Positions 50,330 through 57,993 of a stretch of DNA of 57,993 nucleotides are shown here, one piece after another. The notes beneath the pieces were generated by a model. The model had not been told where the DNA came from, did not search any database, and saw nothing but the letters and a program-made list of their open reading frames with translations. How positions within the stretch are numbered: position 1 is the first letter of the stretch; each line of letters opens with the position of its first letter. Source of the DNA: JAOUEA01 sp040511595 (GTDB lineage Bacteria > Actinomycetota > UBA4738 > HRBIN12). The position numbers and the translations under genes were made by a program. The DNA is taken from assembly GCA_040511595.1 (NCBI GenBank), contig JBEVGU010000006.1, positions 1 through 57,993 on the forward strand, given 5' to 3'.

Positions 50330-52507
50330 TCAGTCGAGCAGGGCGTCGAAGGCCCGCAGCGTGTCGCTCAGCCGCTCCGCCAGCGTCCTCGCGAGCCATC
50401 GGTGCAGCGCGGCGGCGAGCTCCGGCTCCTCCGCCTCCAGCTGTTCGATCGAGGCCCGGCTGAGCCGCAGGACCACGCTCGGTTTCTCCGCGACCACGTC
50501 GGCCGTGCGCGGCACGCCGGTGTACATCGCGATCTCCCCGACCACCACACCCGGGCGCATCGCGCGCAGGCGCATCCGCGTTCCCTCCGGCGTCACCATC
50601 TCGACGCTCAGCCGCCCCGATTCCAGCACGAACACGTCGTCGGGTGGATCGTCCTGACGGATCAACGTCGTCCCCTCGGGGAGCGACATCCGTTCGAGGT
50701 AGGGCGCCAGGCGCTGCGGCAGGCCGGCGAGCGCCTCGCGCTGCCCGTCGGTGGCCCCGACGTGGTCGATGGAAGCGGAGACCATGTCGTGGAGCAGGCC
50801 GTCCTCGCACCGCTGCAGCCCGCGATCGAGGTCCGGCTCGAAGCTCACGATCCCGACGGAGGCTGTGACCCCGCCGAGCTTGAGCCGCCGTCGCACCGCC
50901 TCCGGCACGTCCGTCAGCACCAGCTCGAACCCGTTGCTTTCCGCGAGCTGGGCCGCCTTGCGGAAGGACATCGCCGCCGACGAGTCCATGCCCGTCACGC
51001 GCCGGAGGTCGATCAGCAGGAACCGCAGCCCCCCGCCTTCCACACGCTTCCGGATCTGCTCGAGCAATCCGTTCGACGTCCCGAAGAAGACGAACCCGTG
51101 CACGCGCAGGATCTGGACGTGCCCTCCGAGCGAGCGCAGCGCCTCGCGTTCGCCGGGCGGGCGGTCGACGTTGCTCCGGTACGTGTCGCCGAACGCCACC
51201 TCGTTCAGCTGTTCCAACCGGCTGTAGTTCACCGCGAAGAGCACGACCGCGAGTACGAGGCCGACCGCGACCCCGGGCAACAGGCCGCGAGCGATGATCG
51301 TCGCGAGGATCGCGAGTACGACCAGGTACTCGCTGGTCGGCAGCGCCCGCCGCTTGTCCCAGACCCACTCGACGATGAAGCCGAGGCCGACGAACACCAG
51401 CACGCCACCGACGATCAACCGGGGGATCAGCTCGATCATCGCCGCGCCGAACACGACGGCCGAGAGCGGGAGGAGCGCGGCGACGAGGCCGGCCGCGCGC
51501 GCGTCGATGCCCATCTGCTTCGCCAGCGCCGTCAGGCTGAGCGCGTGGTACCCGGGGATGCCGCCGAAGGCGCTGGAGACGACGTTGACGATCCCGGCGT
51601 CGCGGAGCTCCCGGTTCGTGTCGAGATCGGTGTGGCGGATCAGCTCGATGCCGCTCACGTTGAACAGGGCCGCGACCACGGCCACGAACACGGCGGTGGC
51701 GATGCCGGCGATCTGTGTGAGGACCGCCGACCAGTCGGCGGTCTCGAGGGCCTCGCGAACCGTCGAGGGTTCCCACAGCTGGCCCGAGGGAAACGGCCCG
51801 AGCAGCCAGAGCCCGTCTCGCACCTCGTCGAGCGACGAGCCCGTCACGAGCACGCCGATCGCGAACGCCGCCACCCCGATGCCGATGACCACCGGCACGA
51901 CGAGCGGCCGGTTCACCACCCGCGACGTGACGAGCAGGATCACGCCGAACACGAACGCCGGGACCCACAGCTCCAGCGCGTTCTGGCCGAGCAGGTCGCC
52001 GATCGAGCGCCAGTACACCTGGATGCTCGCGGCGACGCCGATGCCGCCCTTGAAGAGCAGCCACCCGGTTCCCGCGAGGAAGCCGCCCACGACGGGGTAG
52101 GGCACGTAGCGGACGAGGTTGCCGAGCTTGAACACCCCGAGCAGCGCGAACGTGATGCCGGTTGCGAGCGTCACGACCATCGTGGCGGCGACGACCGTGT
52201 GGAACGCCCGGTCGAGGCTCCCGAACGCGTCGAGGGCCGTGGTGGCTGCGACGACCGCGAGCACCGCGGCCGCCGCATCCTGCACGCTGCCGACCACGCC
52301 ACGGGTCCCCGCCCTCCAGGCGAGGATCGCGAGCGTCGCCGCCGCCGCGACCAGATACAGCCCGATGCCTCGCGAGAGGTAGTACGAGAGGTAGCCGCCG
52401 AACACGAGGGCCGCGAACGAGATGGCCAACACGACCTCGACGGCGCCGATCACCGCGCCGGAGGCGAGCGTCGCAAGCACCCGGGTGGATCGTCGTTGGT
52501 CGGACAC
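50330..52507 (-). CDS. SulP-family anion transporter with STAS and cyclic-nucleotide-binding domains
   Basis: The 725-residue protein has the SulP membrane domain (about 10-420; PYPVVGGFLAGTGWLLFKGG, SAFGGIPGYHALSLTALAKQ), a STAS domain (about 445-560; LRFLLIDLRRVTGMDSSAAMSF, with the Asp-Ser regulatory site), and a Crp-like cNMP-binding domain (about 590-725; PDDVFVLESGRLSVEMV, GVVVGEIAMYTGVPRTADVVA). It probably moves sulfate, bicarbonate or a dicarboxylate, with gating by a cyclic nucleotide. The GTG at 52507 has AGGGGG just upstream; an in-frame GTG at 52519 is the alternative. Confidence 0.92.
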   Translation of the reverse strand: MSDQRRSTRVLATLASGAVIGAVEVVLAISFAALVFGGYLSYYLSRGIGLYLVAAAATLAILAWRAGTRGVVGSVQDAAAAVLAVVAATTALDAFGSLDRAFHTVVAATMVVTLATGITFALLGVFKLGNLVRYVPYPVVGGFLAGTGWLLFKGGIGVAASIQVYWRSIGDLLGQNALELWVPAFVFGVILLVTSRVVNRPLVVPVVIGIGVAAFAIGVLVTGSSLDEVRDGLWLLGPFPSGQLWEPSTVREALETADWSAVLTQIAGIATAVFVAVVAALFNVSGIELIRHTDLDTNRELRDAGIVNVVSSAFGGIPGYHALSLTALAKQMGIDARAAGLVAALLPLSAVVFGAAMIELIPRLIVGGVLVFVGLGFIVEWVWDKRRALPTSEYLVVLAILATIIARGLLPGVAVGLVLAVVLFAVNYSRLEQLNEVAFGDTYRSNVDRPPGEREALRSLGGHVQILRVHGFVFFGTSNGLLEQIRKRVEGGGLRFLLIDLRRVTGMDSSAAMSFRKAAQLAESNGFELVLTDVPEAVRRRLKLGGVTASVGIVSFEPDLDRGLQRCEDGLLHDMVSASIDHVGATDGQREALAGLPQRLAPYLERMSLPEGTTLIRQDDPPDDVFVLESGRLSVEMVTPEGTRMRLRAMRPGVVVGEIAMYTGVPRTADVVAEKPSVVLRLSRASIEQLEAEEPELAAALHRWLARTLAERLSDTLRAFDALLD

Positions 52508-52627
52508 GGTCCCCCTCACCGCGCCTGCGTGGCACGCCTGGTGCGAGAACCCTAGTCCGCGGGCGGCGGGCCGCGCCAGGGGCCTCGCGCTCCGTCACCT
52601 CGTGGTAGACCACTCGAAGGGGGAGCG

Positions 52628-52759
52628 ATGCGTATCGGGCGCTGGGACATCCGCCCGCTCGGCGGAGGCTGGGGTTGCCTAGCCATGATCCTGTTCTCGT
52701 TGATCGCGTCGATCGTGCTGACCGTGCTCCTGAACGTGTGCGTCCAGTCGGTGAGGTAA
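52628..52759 (+). CDS. Small single-pass membrane protein (43 residues)
   Basis: The ORF encodes MRIGRWDIRPLGGGWGCLAM followed by a hydrophobic helix (ILFSLIASIVLTVLLNV) and a short polar end (CVQSVR). GGGGGAGCG directly precedes the ATG. The basic N-terminus predicts an N-in orientation. Such small proteins are easily missed by gene finders. No function is known; it diverges from the SulP gene. Confidence 0.65.
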   Translation: MRIGRWDIRPLGGGWGCLAMILFSLIASIVLTVLLNVCVQSVR

Positions 52760-52785
52760 CGACACGGTCGGCCGCCCCGGAAAGT

Positions 52786-52823
52786 GAGAAACCGCCGGAA
52801 CCCGAGGGCCCCAACGGTTTCTC
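52786..52823. terminator. Weak hairpin after the 43-residue membrane protein
   Basis: GAGAAACCG (52786-52794) pairs with CGGTTTCTC (52815-52823) over a 20-nt loop, 26 bp after the TAA. A terminator is plausible, but the loop is long. Confidence 0.35.
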
Positions 52824-52931
52824 GTGACGGACCATACGGTGGCGTCGGGGAAGGCGTCAAGTGCAGACGTCCATCTTGTCACTCTTCCTTCGCTGGTGCC
52901 CCTGGGCCCCGGATTGAGCGGCTCCCGCCAC

Positions 52932-55900
52932 TCACGCGTCCGTGGGGTCGAGCAACGTGCGCGCCTCGACCAGATCGGCAACGTCGAACCCCTCGGTGAA
53001 CGTCCCGTACACGGTCCGCAGCGCCTCGCGTTCTTCCTCCCATGACCCCCCCGAGTCCCGTCGCAGTCGGGCGAGCCTGGTGGCGGCTCGAAGCTGTGTC
53101 ATGCGAGCGCCCGCCGCGCGGGCGACGTCGAGGGCGTGTCGATACCACTCCTCGGCATCGCCTCGGTCGGGGGCGGCGACGAGGAGGTCGCCCTTCACGA
53201 TCGGAAGCTCCGGATAGAGGACGTTGACGCGGCCACCCATCAGCTCGATCGCTCCGTCGATCGCTTCCAGGCCGTCGGCCGGCCGACCCGCCATGTCGAA
53301 CCCCTTCGCCCGCACCGACAGCAACAGCGGCCAGAACACCGGCGGCGTCGTCAGGTCCTGATACAGGTCGATGCCTCGATCGCTGAGGGCGAGACCTTCG
53401 TCGTGCCGGCCGAACGCCGTCATCGACACGCCCTGGAAGATCAAGGCGAGCGCCTGCCAGACCTGGTAGTCGTGCACCTCGGCGATCTGCAGCACCTCGC
53501 TCGCCCGTTCGTGGACGAGCTCCCAGTCGCGGCGCCACAGGTCGAGCAGCGCCACGTGGAACAGCGCGTAGGCGATCGTGAAGGGATGCTCCAGCTCCGC
53601 CGCACGCTGCAGCCCGCCCGCGCCACGATGGACCGCCTGTTCGGGGTAGCCGATCGCCCACAGCGCGAGTGCCGACGTCGTGTAGGGCACGACGGCCGGG
53701 CTCGCCCCCAGACGGAAGCGACCCGACACGTGCCGGTGGCTGTCGAACAGGCTGATGGCCCGGTCCAGATGGTCCAGGCCCTCGACGACGTTGCCGAGCG
53801 ACACGAGGTTCGAGCCGATCCTCAGGTGCCCCTCCGCCTGCAGGCCCGCGTCGTGTTGTTGCTCGGCCAGATCGAGGAGCTGCCTGCCCATCGAAACACC
53901 CTTGTCGAACTCTCCCCGATAGAGGTGGAAGCTCGCGAGGCTCCGCAAGACGGGAAGCATCTCCGACGGGGCGCCGGCCTCTTCCAGCAGCGCGAGGGCG
54001 CGGTTGTAGGTTTCCTCGACCTCGCCGGAATACCCGCGGAGAGCCATCAGCCCTCTGGCGAGGCTCGTGCGGAGCGTGATCTCCTCGCGCGCGCGATCGA
54101 CCGTCGCCGGGCTGGTGGACAGCACGGCGAGGAGGTCGTTCGTGAGGTCGACGGCTCCGTGGTACCAGCCGCGGTCGTCATGCAGGGCCCAAAGACCGTC
54201 GAGCAGCATGTCGAGCCGTTCGAGGTCGCCGGTGTCGACCCAGTGGCGCCACGCCACCTGGAGGTTGCCCAGATCGGCTCCCAGCTCGTCCAGCGCCGAT
54301 GCCCGGTCCGGGCCGGAGAGGTGCCGACGTCGCTCGTGCGCGACCTCGGAGAAGTACGTGGCGTGTGCGCGGGCGACCGCCTCGCGGAGCTCGGGGTCCT
54401 CGTCGAGCCGCCCGGCCGCGTAGTCCCGGATCGTCTCGAGCATCGACAGCCGCCGGTGGCCGCCCTCGTCGATGCTGCGGAGCAGGCTCTTGCCCACGAG
54501 CGACCCGAGTCGGTCGACGACGGCGCTGTCTCGGAGATCGTCGAGCCGGGCGGCCACCGCCTCCACGGCCTCGATCCGCGCCGACGAGAACGTCGAGAAC
54601 ATCCGGAAGACGGCTCGTTCCTCGGGGTCGAGCAGACGCTCGCTCCACTCGATCGTACTGCGGAGCGTCTGCTGGCGGGCAGGCAGGTCGCGCGTCCCGG
54701 CGCCGAGGGCGTCGACGTGGTGGCGCAGACGATCTCGGAGCTCGTGCGGTGAGAACAACGCCAGTCGCGCCGCTGCCAACTCGATCGCGAGCGGCAGGCC
54801 ATCGAGTCGGGTACACGTCTCGACGACCGCCGCGGCATCGCCGTCGGTCAGCTCGAATCCGGGCCGTGCCTCGCGCGCCCGCTCGACGAACAGGTTCACC
54901 GCCTCGGAATCGGCGAGCATCGCCGCGGACGCCGGCTCGCGGGTCGGCTCCGGAAGGCTCAATGAAGGCACGTCGAAGTGGCGTTCTCCCCTGACCCGCA
55001 GCGCTTCTCGGCTCGTTACGAGGACCTGCAGCTCGGGACACGCCTGCAACAGACCGGAGATCCCCTCCGCGGCATCGATCACCTGCTCGAGGTTGTCGAG
55101 CACGAGCAGCACACGACGCGCGCCGAGGTGCTCCTCGAGGATCTCGAGCGACGACTGGGAGCTGGCCCCGCTCGCACCGACAGCGCGGGCGACCGCGTCG
55201 AACGCGGCGCCCGCATCGTGCACCGACGACAGATCGACGAAGTACAAGCCGTCGGTCGAGCGCTCCGCCTGTTCGGCGGCAGCCTGGAGCGCCAGCCTCG
55301 TCTTGCCGATGCCGCCGGGCCCGAGAAGCGTCAACAGCCTCACGCCCGGTTCGTTCAGGAGTTCGCTGAGCGCTCGGAGCTCCGCGTTCCGGCCCACGAA
55401 CCCGGACGTCTGCGTCGGCAGGTTGTTCGGGCGGTGGGTGAGTGTCGACGGGGGAGGGAAATCGGCCTGCAGCAGCGGATGCTCGACCTGGAAGATCCGC
55501 TCGGGTTCCAGGAGGTCCTTGAGCCGGTGCTGACCGAGGTCGCGCAGGGACACGGCCTCCGGCAGGGCGTGATCGACGAGGCGCTTGACGCTGTCCGAGA
55601 CGAGCACCTGACCGCCGTGGCCGGCCGCGGCGATCCTGGCCGCCCGGTGTACGTCGACCCCGACGTAGGATCCTCCGCCGATCCGGCCGTCGCCCGTGTG
55701 CAGCCCCATCCGCACACGGACGCGGCCGTCCTCGGGCCACGGATGCGCCTCGATCCCGCGCTGGGCCTCGATCGCGGCTCCCAGCGCTGACGGAGCCGCG
55801 GGGAACACCACGAAGAAGGAGTCGCCCTCGGTGCCGACGACCACGCCGTCACCGGCGTCGAAGGCCGTGCGAAGGATGCGGTGATGATGCTCGAGGAGCT

Positions 55901-56003
55901 CCGGATAGTCGTCGCCGAATTGCTGAACGAGCCGAGTGCTCCCCTGGATGTCGCTGAACAGGAACGTCACGGTCCCGGTCGGCAGGTCACCCGTCTCGAT
56001 CAC
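52932..56003 (-). CDS. Class III cyclase / NB-ARC-like ATPase / TPR regulatory protein
   Basis: The 1023-residue protein has an N-terminal class III cyclase domain (about 8-165) with both metal-site Asp residues (FLFSDIQGSTRLV, GTEGDSFFVVF) and VRMGLHTGDG. A STAND/NB-ARC-type ATPase follows (about 200-480) with Walker A LLGPGGIGKTRLAL, Walker B VLLVLDNLEQV, VTSRE and LDGLPLAIELAAARL. A long helical TPR-like region runs from about 600 to 1000. The usual C-terminal DNA-binding domain of LuxR-like STAND proteins is absent; the cyclase domain takes the output place. It may be a ligand-triggered switch that makes a cyclic nucleotide. Confidence 0.9.
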   Translation of the reverse strand: MIETGDLPTGTVTFLFSDIQGSTRLVQQFGDDYPELLEHHHRILRTAFDAGDGVVVGTEGDSFFVVFPAAPSALGAAIEAQRGIEAHPWPEDGRVRVRMGLHTGDGRIGGGSYVGVDVHRAARIAAAGHGGQVLVSDSVKRLVDHALPEAVSLRDLGQHRLKDLLEPERIFQVEHPLLQADFPPPSTLTHRPNNLPTQTSGFVGRNAELRALSELLNEPGVRLLTLLGPGGIGKTRLALQAAAEQAERSTDGLYFVDLSSVHDAGAAFDAVARAVGASGASSQSSLEILEEHLGARRVLLVLDNLEQVIDAAEGISGLLQACPELQVLVTSREALRVRGERHFDVPSLSLPEPTREPASAAMLADSEAVNLFVERAREARPGFELTDGDAAAVVETCTRLDGLPLAIELAAARLALFSPHELRDRLRHHVDALGAGTRDLPARQQTLRSTIEWSERLLDPEERAVFRMFSTFSSARIEAVEAVAARLDDLRDSAVVDRLGSLVGKSLLRSIDEGGHRRLSMLETIRDYAAGRLDEDPELREAVARAHATYFSEVAHERRRHLSGPDRASALDELGADLGNLQVAWRHWVDTGDLERLDMLLDGLWALHDDRGWYHGAVDLTNDLLAVLSTSPATVDRAREEITLRTSLARGLMALRGYSGEVEETYNRALALLEEAGAPSEMLPVLRSLASFHLYRGEFDKGVSMGRQLLDLAEQQHDAGLQAEGHLRIGSNLVSLGNVVEGLDHLDRAISLFDSHRHVSGRFRLGASPAVVPYTTSALALWAIGYPEQAVHRGAGGLQRAAELEHPFTIAYALFHVALLDLWRRDWELVHERASEVLQIAEVHDYQVWQALALIFQGVSMTAFGRHDEGLALSDRGIDLYQDLTTPPVFWPLLLSVRAKGFDMAGRPADGLEAIDGAIELMGGRVNVLYPELPIVKGDLLVAAPDRGDAEEWYRHALDVARAAGARMTQLRAATRLARLRRDSGGSWEEEREALRTVYGTFTEGFDVADLVEARTLLDPTDA

Positions 56004-56177
56004 ACGCCATCATGGCCCACACGCTTCGGTCGATGCACCCCCCGTCGTCGTGCCCTCGACGGGCGCATCGATGGCGGGGCCCGGCCGTTCGGCGGGAACG
56101 GATATCGGCCGAAAGTCCGAGTTTGGAGACCGTTGCCGTGCGGGTACACCCGAGCCACGCCTCGGAAGGAGGACCAG

Positions 56178-56441
56178 ATGAGTCGTACCACTGGAACGAG
56201 CATCTTGGTGCTGGGGATCGTGCTGGGTGTCGTCGGCGCGATCATGTACTGGGCCATCACGGCGAAGACGGACGGCTTCGACATCAACACGGCCGGCCTG
56301 ATCCTGTTCTGGGTCGGTGTCGTGACTGCGGTGATCGGACTCGTATTGACGTTCATGGGAAGTCGCTCCACGACGGTCCGTCGCGGAGACGCCCTCGACG
56401 GGGGCCGCTACGAGTACGAGGAGGAGCACCGCTCCATCTGA
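56178..56441 (+). CDS. Two-helix membrane protein (DUF6458-like)
   Basis: The 87-residue protein has two membrane helices (about 8-28 and 37-60) separated by TAKTDGFDINTAG, and an acidic Tyr-rich tail (GGRYEYEEEHRSI). The layout matches small actinobacterial proteins annotated as DUF6458. AAGGAGGACC lies 5 nt before the ATG. It is followed by a good terminator, so it is probably monocistronic. Confidence 0.8.
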   Translation: MSRTTGTSILVLGIVLGVVGAIMYWAITAKTDGFDINTAGLILFWVGVVTAVIGLVLTFMGSRSTTVRRGDALDGGRYEYEEEHRSI

Positions 56442-56459
56442 CTCGGTCGGATCGAACCG

Positions 56460-56488
56460 GGAGCCGCCGGAGCAGATCCGGCGGCTCC
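56460..56488 (+). terminator. Terminator hairpin after the DUF6458-like gene
   Basis: A perfect 12-bp stem (GGAGCCGCCGGA, 56460-56471, with 56477-56488) encloses the 5-nt loop GCAGA, beginning 19 bp after the stop. Confidence 0.75.
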
Positions 56489-56546
56489 TGCCATGTCCTG
56501 AGCTCGACGCCGTCCCGCGTAAGCTCGAGGACATGAGGGCGACCTC

Positions 56547-57194
56547 ATGACGACCGGTTCCGCGCCGTCGCGCGCCGACGGGCCGCTCCTGCTCGCCGAC
56601 ATCAGCGGCTACACATCGTTCCTGAAGGACGTGACCGACGCACATCGCGATGATGCGTTCGCTGACGGAGCCGTCCCCGACGCGTACGCAATGATGTCCG
56701 ACCTGCTCGACGGCATCGTGGGGCGGGTCGTGCCCCCCTTCACGCTCGCGAAGCTCGAGGGCGATGCCGTGTTCGTCTACGCCACCGACCCGGATGCGGT
56801 CCCGACCGCTCGATCGATGCTCGACTGCCTCACGGCGTGTCACGCGGACTTCCGTCGACGTCTGGACTCGGCGCATCAGATCTGGACCTGCCGCTGCGAT
56901 GCCTGTGCGAGGATCGATGCCCTCGACCTCAAGTTCGTCCTGCACGAGGGATCGTTCGTGATCCAGTCGATCGCGGGAGGGCAGGAGCTCGTGGGCTCGG
57001 AAGTGGTGATGGCCCACCGACTCCTGAAGACGGGGGCGGCCGCGCTGGTGGGCAGCGATGCCTACATCCTCATCACCGCGGACGCCGTCAGCCGGTTCGA
57101 TGTGCCGACAGACGGCAGCGCCGAGCTCGTCGAGACCTACGAACCCTACCCGCCCGTCCACGCTCGGGTGTATCCCCTCCGCACCACACGTTGA
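56547..57194 (+). CDS. DUF2652 (adenylate-cyclase-like) protein
   Basis: The 215-residue protein begins with a cyclase-like motif (LLLADISGYTSFLKD) and has KLEGDAVFVYA (about 75-85), the two metal-site Asp regions of the class III fold, but lacks the downstream cyclase motifs. This pattern is typical of DUF2652. A C-R-C-D-A-C cluster (about 110-118) could bind a metal. Whether it makes, binds or senses a nucleotide is unknown. The ATG follows the upstream terminator by about 60 bp. Confidence 0.82.
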   Translation: MTTGSAPSRADGPLLLADISGYTSFLKDVTDAHRDDAFADGAVPDAYAMMSDLLDGIVGRVVPPFTLAKLEGDAVFVYATDPDAVPTARSMLDCLTACHADFRRRLDSAHQIWTCRCDACARIDALDLKFVLHEGSFVIQSIAGGQELVGSEVVMAHRLLKTGAAALVGSDAYILITADAVSRFDVPTDGSAELVETYEPYPPVHARVYPLRTTR

Positions 57195-57391
57195 TGGCGC
57201 CCGCACGAGGTGCGGGACCGCCCTCACCCCGTTGGCGCCCAGGACGGCCGTGCTCGTGTTCAACCACATGTGGCACGCGTCACCGACTGTCGGTTCGGCT
57301 GACGGCCACGCTGCACAGGGCAGTCCGGCCCACGCGCTTCCGCGACAAATGTGGTGTGCTGGATGTGTCGAGCGATGGAAGGAGGCTCTCG

Positions 57392-57742
57392 ATGGCAGAG
57401 CAGATGGGCGACGTGCAGAAGACGATCGAGCAGGCGAAGGACGCGCTGACCGTCCGTCGCGTGTTCGGCGATCCGTACGAGAAGAACGGCGTCACGGTGA
57501 TCCCGGCCGCCCGGGTCCAGGGCGGGGCCGGCGGAGGCGACGGCACCGGGCCGGAAGGCGGAGGCAAGGGCAGCGGCTTCGGCTTGAGCGCGCGGCCCGC
57601 CGGCGCGTACGTGATCCACGGCGACGAGGTCGACTGGCGTCCCGCCGTGGACCCGAACAGGGTCGTGATCGGTGCGGCGATCGTCGCGTTCGCCGCCCTC
57701 ATGGTCGCGCGGACCGCGATCAAGGCCCGAGCGGCCACCTAG
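57392..57742 (+). CDS. GerW/YtfJ-like protein
   Basis: The 116-residue protein shows the GerW-family core: ALTVRRVFGDPYEKNGVTVI, PAARVQGGAGGG, GFGLSARPAGAYVIHG and a C-terminal membrane helix (VVIGAAIVAFAALMVART). In Bacillus this family is tied to spore germination, but homologues occur widely in non-spore-formers. GAAGGAGG lies 8 nt before the ATG. The preceding 57195-57391 has no gene. Confidence 0.85.
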   Translation: MAEQMGDVQKTIEQAKDALTVRRVFGDPYEKNGVTVIPAARVQGGAGGGDGTGPEGGGKGSGFGLSARPAGAYVIHGDEVDWRPAVDPNRVVIGAAIVAFAALMVARTAIKARAAT

Positions 57743-57821
57743 AGCGGCTAGAGCGGCTCCCAGAGCAAGAGGCGCCGCGAGGTCGCCACGTCGAGCGCTG
57801 CCGGCCTGACAAGCTGGGCGC

Positions 57822-57993
57822 GTGGACCTCGACCATGGCGCCGGGCTGCTGCACCGGCTGACGTCGTACAGCCCCGAGCGCGAGTGGGACGTGCCCGCCG
57901 ACGACCCGCGGCTGCGGCACGACCTCGTGCCGAACGACCCGACGACGCTGCCCCCGCAGGTCAAGGAGTACCGAGCGGAGCTGGCGGTCACGC
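57822..57993 (+). CDS. SagB/ThcOx-type nitroreductase-like protein, 3' end outside the window
   Basis: The first 57 codons are present: VDLDHGAGLLHRLTSYSPER, then EWDVPADDPRLRHDLVPND and PPQVKEYR. The LTSYSPEREWDVP...HDLVPND pattern is the N-terminal part of SagB-type dehydrogenases in the nitroreductase family, FMN enzymes some of which oxidise azolines in RiPPs. The flavin-binding part is outside. The GTG start has CAAGCT 6 nt upstream. Confidence 0.72.
   Translation, partial: MDLDHGAGLLHRLTSYSPEREWDVPADDPRLRHDLVPNDPTTLPPQVKEYRAELAVT

Overview
This is a high-GC (about 70%) chromosomal window with dense, mostly intact genes on both strands, short intergenic gaps and many GTG starts. Several features suggest an actinobacterium: a repeated TANNNT box exactly 7 nt before start codons (leaderless genes), an Eis-type acetyltransferase, split LigD-type NHEJ enzymes, a sucrase/ferredoxin-like protein, and DUF4234, DUF4126 and DUF1353 proteins. 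It is probably a little-studied soil or freshwater lineage; class cannot be fixed from sequence alone. There are no rRNA or tRNA genes, CRISPR arrays, insertion sequences or prophage.

Layout. 1-4.7 kb: a partial nitrilase-family amidohydrolase, a Crp/Fnr regulator, small membrane proteins, a LigD polymerase-domain protein with an acidic partner, and a CPTC thioredoxin-like protein. 4.8-7.7 kb: an aromatic amino-acid lyase with an unusual MIO triad, directly behind a hydrolase-cyclase fusion. 7.8-13.2 kb: a cyanophycin locus with cyanophycinase and cyanophycin synthetase overlapping by 4 nt, facing a CphA-like Mur ligase without an ATP-grasp domain. 13.2-20 kb: a decayed molybdopterin-dehydrogenase FAD subunit, a lone receiver, a giant transporter-HEAT-cNMP protein, a membrane dipeptidase and a multiply frameshifted PhoX-like gene. 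20-24.1 kb: a three-gene unit with a homocysteine S-methyltransferase, a SAM methyltransferase and a KimA-like permease. 24.1-26.2 kb: a cysteine-rich winged-helix regulator diverging from a strong promoter and perfect palindrome that control an exported helical protein and a DoxX-like protein. 26.3-30 kb: an Eis acetyltransferase, then an Asp/Gly/Thr repeat peptide coupled by a GTGA overlap to a JmjC-type oxygenase and followed by a sucrase/ferredoxin-like protein. This is the best candidate here for an undescribed system.

30-42.6 kb: a lipoprotein, an aldo/keto reductase, a DEAD-box helicase, a cupredoxin, an OmpR-type two-component pair, small genes, an SGNH hydrolase, two MFS transporters (one with a cNMP domain) and an HD-GYP/LuxR protein. 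42.6-50 kb: a TAP-like hydrolase fragment, secreted and Kelch proteins, DUF4126, the LigD ligase domain, DUF1353, a RecQ helicase with a C-terminal phosphoribosyltransferase-like domain behind a broken receiver gene, and a CBS-domain protein. 50-58 kb: a 13-codon ORF with an extremely long Shine-Dalgarno, a SulP-STAS-cNMP transporter, a cyclase/NB-ARC-like ATPase/TPR regulator, a DUF2652 cyclase-like protein, a GerW-like protein and the start of a SagB-type nitroreductase.

Two themes run through the window. One is cyclic-nucleotide signalling: two class III cyclase-domain proteins, one DUF2652 homologue, one Crp/Fnr regulator and three membrane transporters ending in cNMP-binding domains. The other is decay: at least four gene remnants lie among otherwise healthy genes.
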